From Catenulispora pinisilvae (GTDB lineage Bacteria; Actinomycetota; Actinomycetes; Streptomycetales; Catenulisporaceae), in the NCBI RefSeq assembly GCF_015356865.1, contig NZ_JAAFZA010000085.1:1-38563 (forward strand): DNA of 38,563 bases, given 5' to 3'. Position numbers and translations under genes: made by a program. Below, piece after piece: positions 37,021-38,563 of this stretch. Under the pieces are notes generated by a model. That model was not told the origin of the DNA. It did not search any database and worked only from the letters and a program-made list of their open reading frames with translations. Positions within the stretch are counted from its first letter, which is position 1. Every line of letters begins with the position of its first letter.

Positions 37021-38563
37021 ATGAGAGCGTCACGAAGATCTGCCCTGACCGCGGTGCTCGCCTCCGCGGTCATAGTCGCGGGTGCCTCCGCCGCCATCGG
37101 CGCCGGACCGTCCCCGCAGGCTGCGATGCGGAGCAACAACACCACAGGGGCCGCGGCCACGTCCGGCGGTCTGAAGGTGGCCTACTACGACCAGTGGTCC
37201 ATCTATCAGAACGCTTACTACCTGAAGAACGTCGATCAGACCGGGGCCGCCAACAACCTCAACTACCTGATCTACGACTTCGAGAACATCGACCCGAGCA
37301 ACCTCACCTGTTTCGAGACCACCAAGGCCACCGACCCGGACCCGGGCGGGGAGACCGACCCGAACGCCGGTGACGGCGCCGAGGACCAGTTCGCCGACTA
37401 CCAGAAGTCCTTCGACTCCTCGATCAGCGTCGACGGTACTTCGGACGTCTACAACCAACCCATCGCCGGCAACTTCCACCAGCTTCAGGAGCTGAAGGCC
37501 AAGCACCCGAATCTCAAGGTGCTGTTGTCGATCGGCGGCTGGACGTACTCCAAGTACTTCTCCGACGTGGCCGCCACCCAGGCCTCGCGGCAGAAGTTCG
37601 TGTCGAGCTGCATCGACATGTTCATCAAGGGCAACATCCCGGCGTCCGGCGGCTACGGCGGCGCGGGCACCGCGGCCGGCATCTTCGACGGCTTCGACAT
37701 CGACTGGGAGTACCCGGCCTCCTCCGCCGGGCACCTGGGCAACCACGAGTCCCCGGCCGACAAGGCGAACTACACGGCGCTGCTACAGGAATTCCGGACC
37801 GAGCTGAACGCTCAGGGGTCAGCTGACGGAAAGACCTACGCACTGTCCGCGGCGTTGCCTTCCGGGCAGGAGAAGATCGCCGCCGGCATCGAGACGCAGA
37901 ACATCGGGCAATACCTGACGTTCGGCGACGCGATGACGTACGACATGCACGGCGGTTGGGACGCCACCGGTCCGACGAACCATCAGTCGCCGATCTACAG
38001 CGATCCCAACGACCCGATGACCCCGGTGCCACCGGGCAACGCCAAATACAACCTCGACGAGGCGGTCAAGGCGTATACCACCGGTGATTCCTCATACGGC
38101 ATCCCAGGCGGGTTCCCAGCGAGCAAACTCAACATCGGGATCCCGTTCTACTACCGGGGCTGGACGGGGGTGAGTGCCGGATCGGCCCACGGATTGTTCC
38201 AGACGGCGTCGGGGCCCGCGGCGGGAGCCGCGGACTCGGGCAATGTGCCGGGGATCCAGATGTACAAGGAGTTGTCAGGGATCGTCAACAACTCCGCGGA
38301 CACCTACTGGGACCCGGTGGCCCAGGCCGCGTACTTCTATGACGGGACCAACTTCTGGTCCGGCGAGGACGCGCAGTCGATCCAGGCCAAGGCCGACTAT
38401 CTGCACTGCAACGGGCTCGGCGGCGTGATGATGTTCTCGCTGTACGACCTGGATCCGGCGGCGACGCTGTTCAACGACGCGGTGAACGACGTGAACGGGT
38501 CGGCCTCCACCTGCCCGACCGGTCCGCCGACCTCGTCGAGCAGCACCCCGCCCACCACCACCC
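37021..38563 (+). CDS. GH18 chitinase, incomplete at the window end
   Basis: The frame stays open from ATG 37021 to the last base: 514 codons visible and no stop. A signal peptide covers about residues 1-30 (SALTAVLASAVIVAGASAA). The GH18 domain follows: LKVAYYDQWSIY, LKVLLSIGGWTYS, the intact catalytic motif D223-G-F-D226-I-D228-W-E230 (acid E230), DAMTYDMHGGWDATGPTN and GGVMMFSLYDLD. The visible end is a Ser/Thr/Pro-rich linker (after CPTGPP), so a chitin-binding or other domain probably lies beyond the window. It is secreted and cleaves chitin. AGGAG is 13 bases from the ATG, somewhat far. Controlled from the operator pair upstream. Confidence 0.92.
   Translation, partial: MRASRRSALTAVLASAVIVAGASAAIGAGPSPQAAMRSNNTTGAAATSGGLKVAYYDQWSIYQNAYYLKNVDQTGAANNLNYLIYDFENIDPSNLTCFETTKATDPDPGGETDPNAGDGAEDQFADYQKSFDSSISVDGTSDVYNQPIAGNFHQLQELKAKHPNLKVLLSIGGWTYSKYFSDVAATQASRQKFVSSCIDMFIKGNIPASGGYGGAGTAAGIFDGFDIDWEYPASSAGHLGNHESPADKANYTALLQEFRTELNAQGSADGKTYALSAALPSGQEKIAAGIETQNIGQYLTFGDAMTYDMHGGWDATGPTNHQSPIYSDPNDPMTPVPPGNAKYNLDEAVKAYTTGDSSYGIPGGFPASKLNIGIPFYYRGWTGVSAGSAHGLFQTASGPAAGAADSGNVPGIQMYKELSGIVNNSADTYWDPVAQAAYFYDGTNFWSGEDAQSIQAKADYLHCNGLGGVMMFSLYDLDPAATLFNDAVNDVNGSASTCPTGPPTSSSSTPPTTT

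Overview
The window looks like a chromosomal segment of a high-GC, mycelial-type actinobacterium. The evidence is strongly GC-biased codon third positions, many GTG starts, stop/start overlaps of the ATGA/GTGA type, a DUF1707 protein, an F420-type nitroreductase homologue, DUF4291, an AtuA/DUF1446 protein, 'citrate synthase 2' and two secreted GH18 chitinases behind DasR-like boxes. A Catenulispora- or Streptomyces-like host fits, but I cannot name the species from sequence alone. I saw no phage, IS element, CRISPR array, rRNA or tRNA.

Layout. 1-747 holds no convincing gene, only short repeats. 748-6062: an MFS exporter diverges from a GlxA/AraC-type regulator, followed by a tightly packed NatAB-like ABC exporter plus an endonuclease/exonuclease/phosphatase-fold enzyme. 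6084-8698: gluconokinase, a deazaflavin-dependent reductase homologue, DUF4291 and DUF1707 proteins. 8807-12341: a large secreted phosphoesterase with two PKD domains, a fibronectin III domain and a C-terminal beta-sandwich, then a small membrane protein. 12414-15813: a CapA-like protein and an ABC-2 exporter. 15814-16276: a terminator and an 18-copy GAAGCC microsatellite. 16277-19036: aldo/keto reductase and AtuA-family protein. 19264-22872: small membrane protein, GNAT acetyltransferase, citrate synthase and an orphan ABC ATPase. 23075-23788: alpha/beta hydrolase.

23825-28895 is the most coherent functional block. A histidine kinase/response regulator pair diverges from a three-gene operon: a four-histidine ferric-reductase-like membrane flavocytochrome, an exported FMN-binding protein with a flavinylation motif, and the ApbE transferase that would attach its FMN. 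This looks like a membrane-to-outside electron-transfer chain. 28884-31278 then carries pyrE, an unassigned P-loop NTPase and a RIO kinase. 31476-32557 encodes an ECF-type sigma factor overlapping a small SRPBCC-like protein. 32596-35225 encodes a secreted TAP-like peptidase and an epoxide-hydrolase-like enzyme. 35330-38563 holds two divergent GH18 chitinases; the rightward one runs off the window end.

The most interesting signals outside the genes are: (i) a 13-bp inverted repeat that would bury the ribosome binding site and start of the epoxide-hydrolase-like gene; (ii) a natural Asp-to-Ala change in the catalytic motif of one chitinase; (iii) an 11-nt perfect Shine-Dalgarno and overlapping short ORF ahead of the RIO kinase; (iv) an unusual density of short tandem repeats, both inside reading frames in multiples of three and straddling stop codons.
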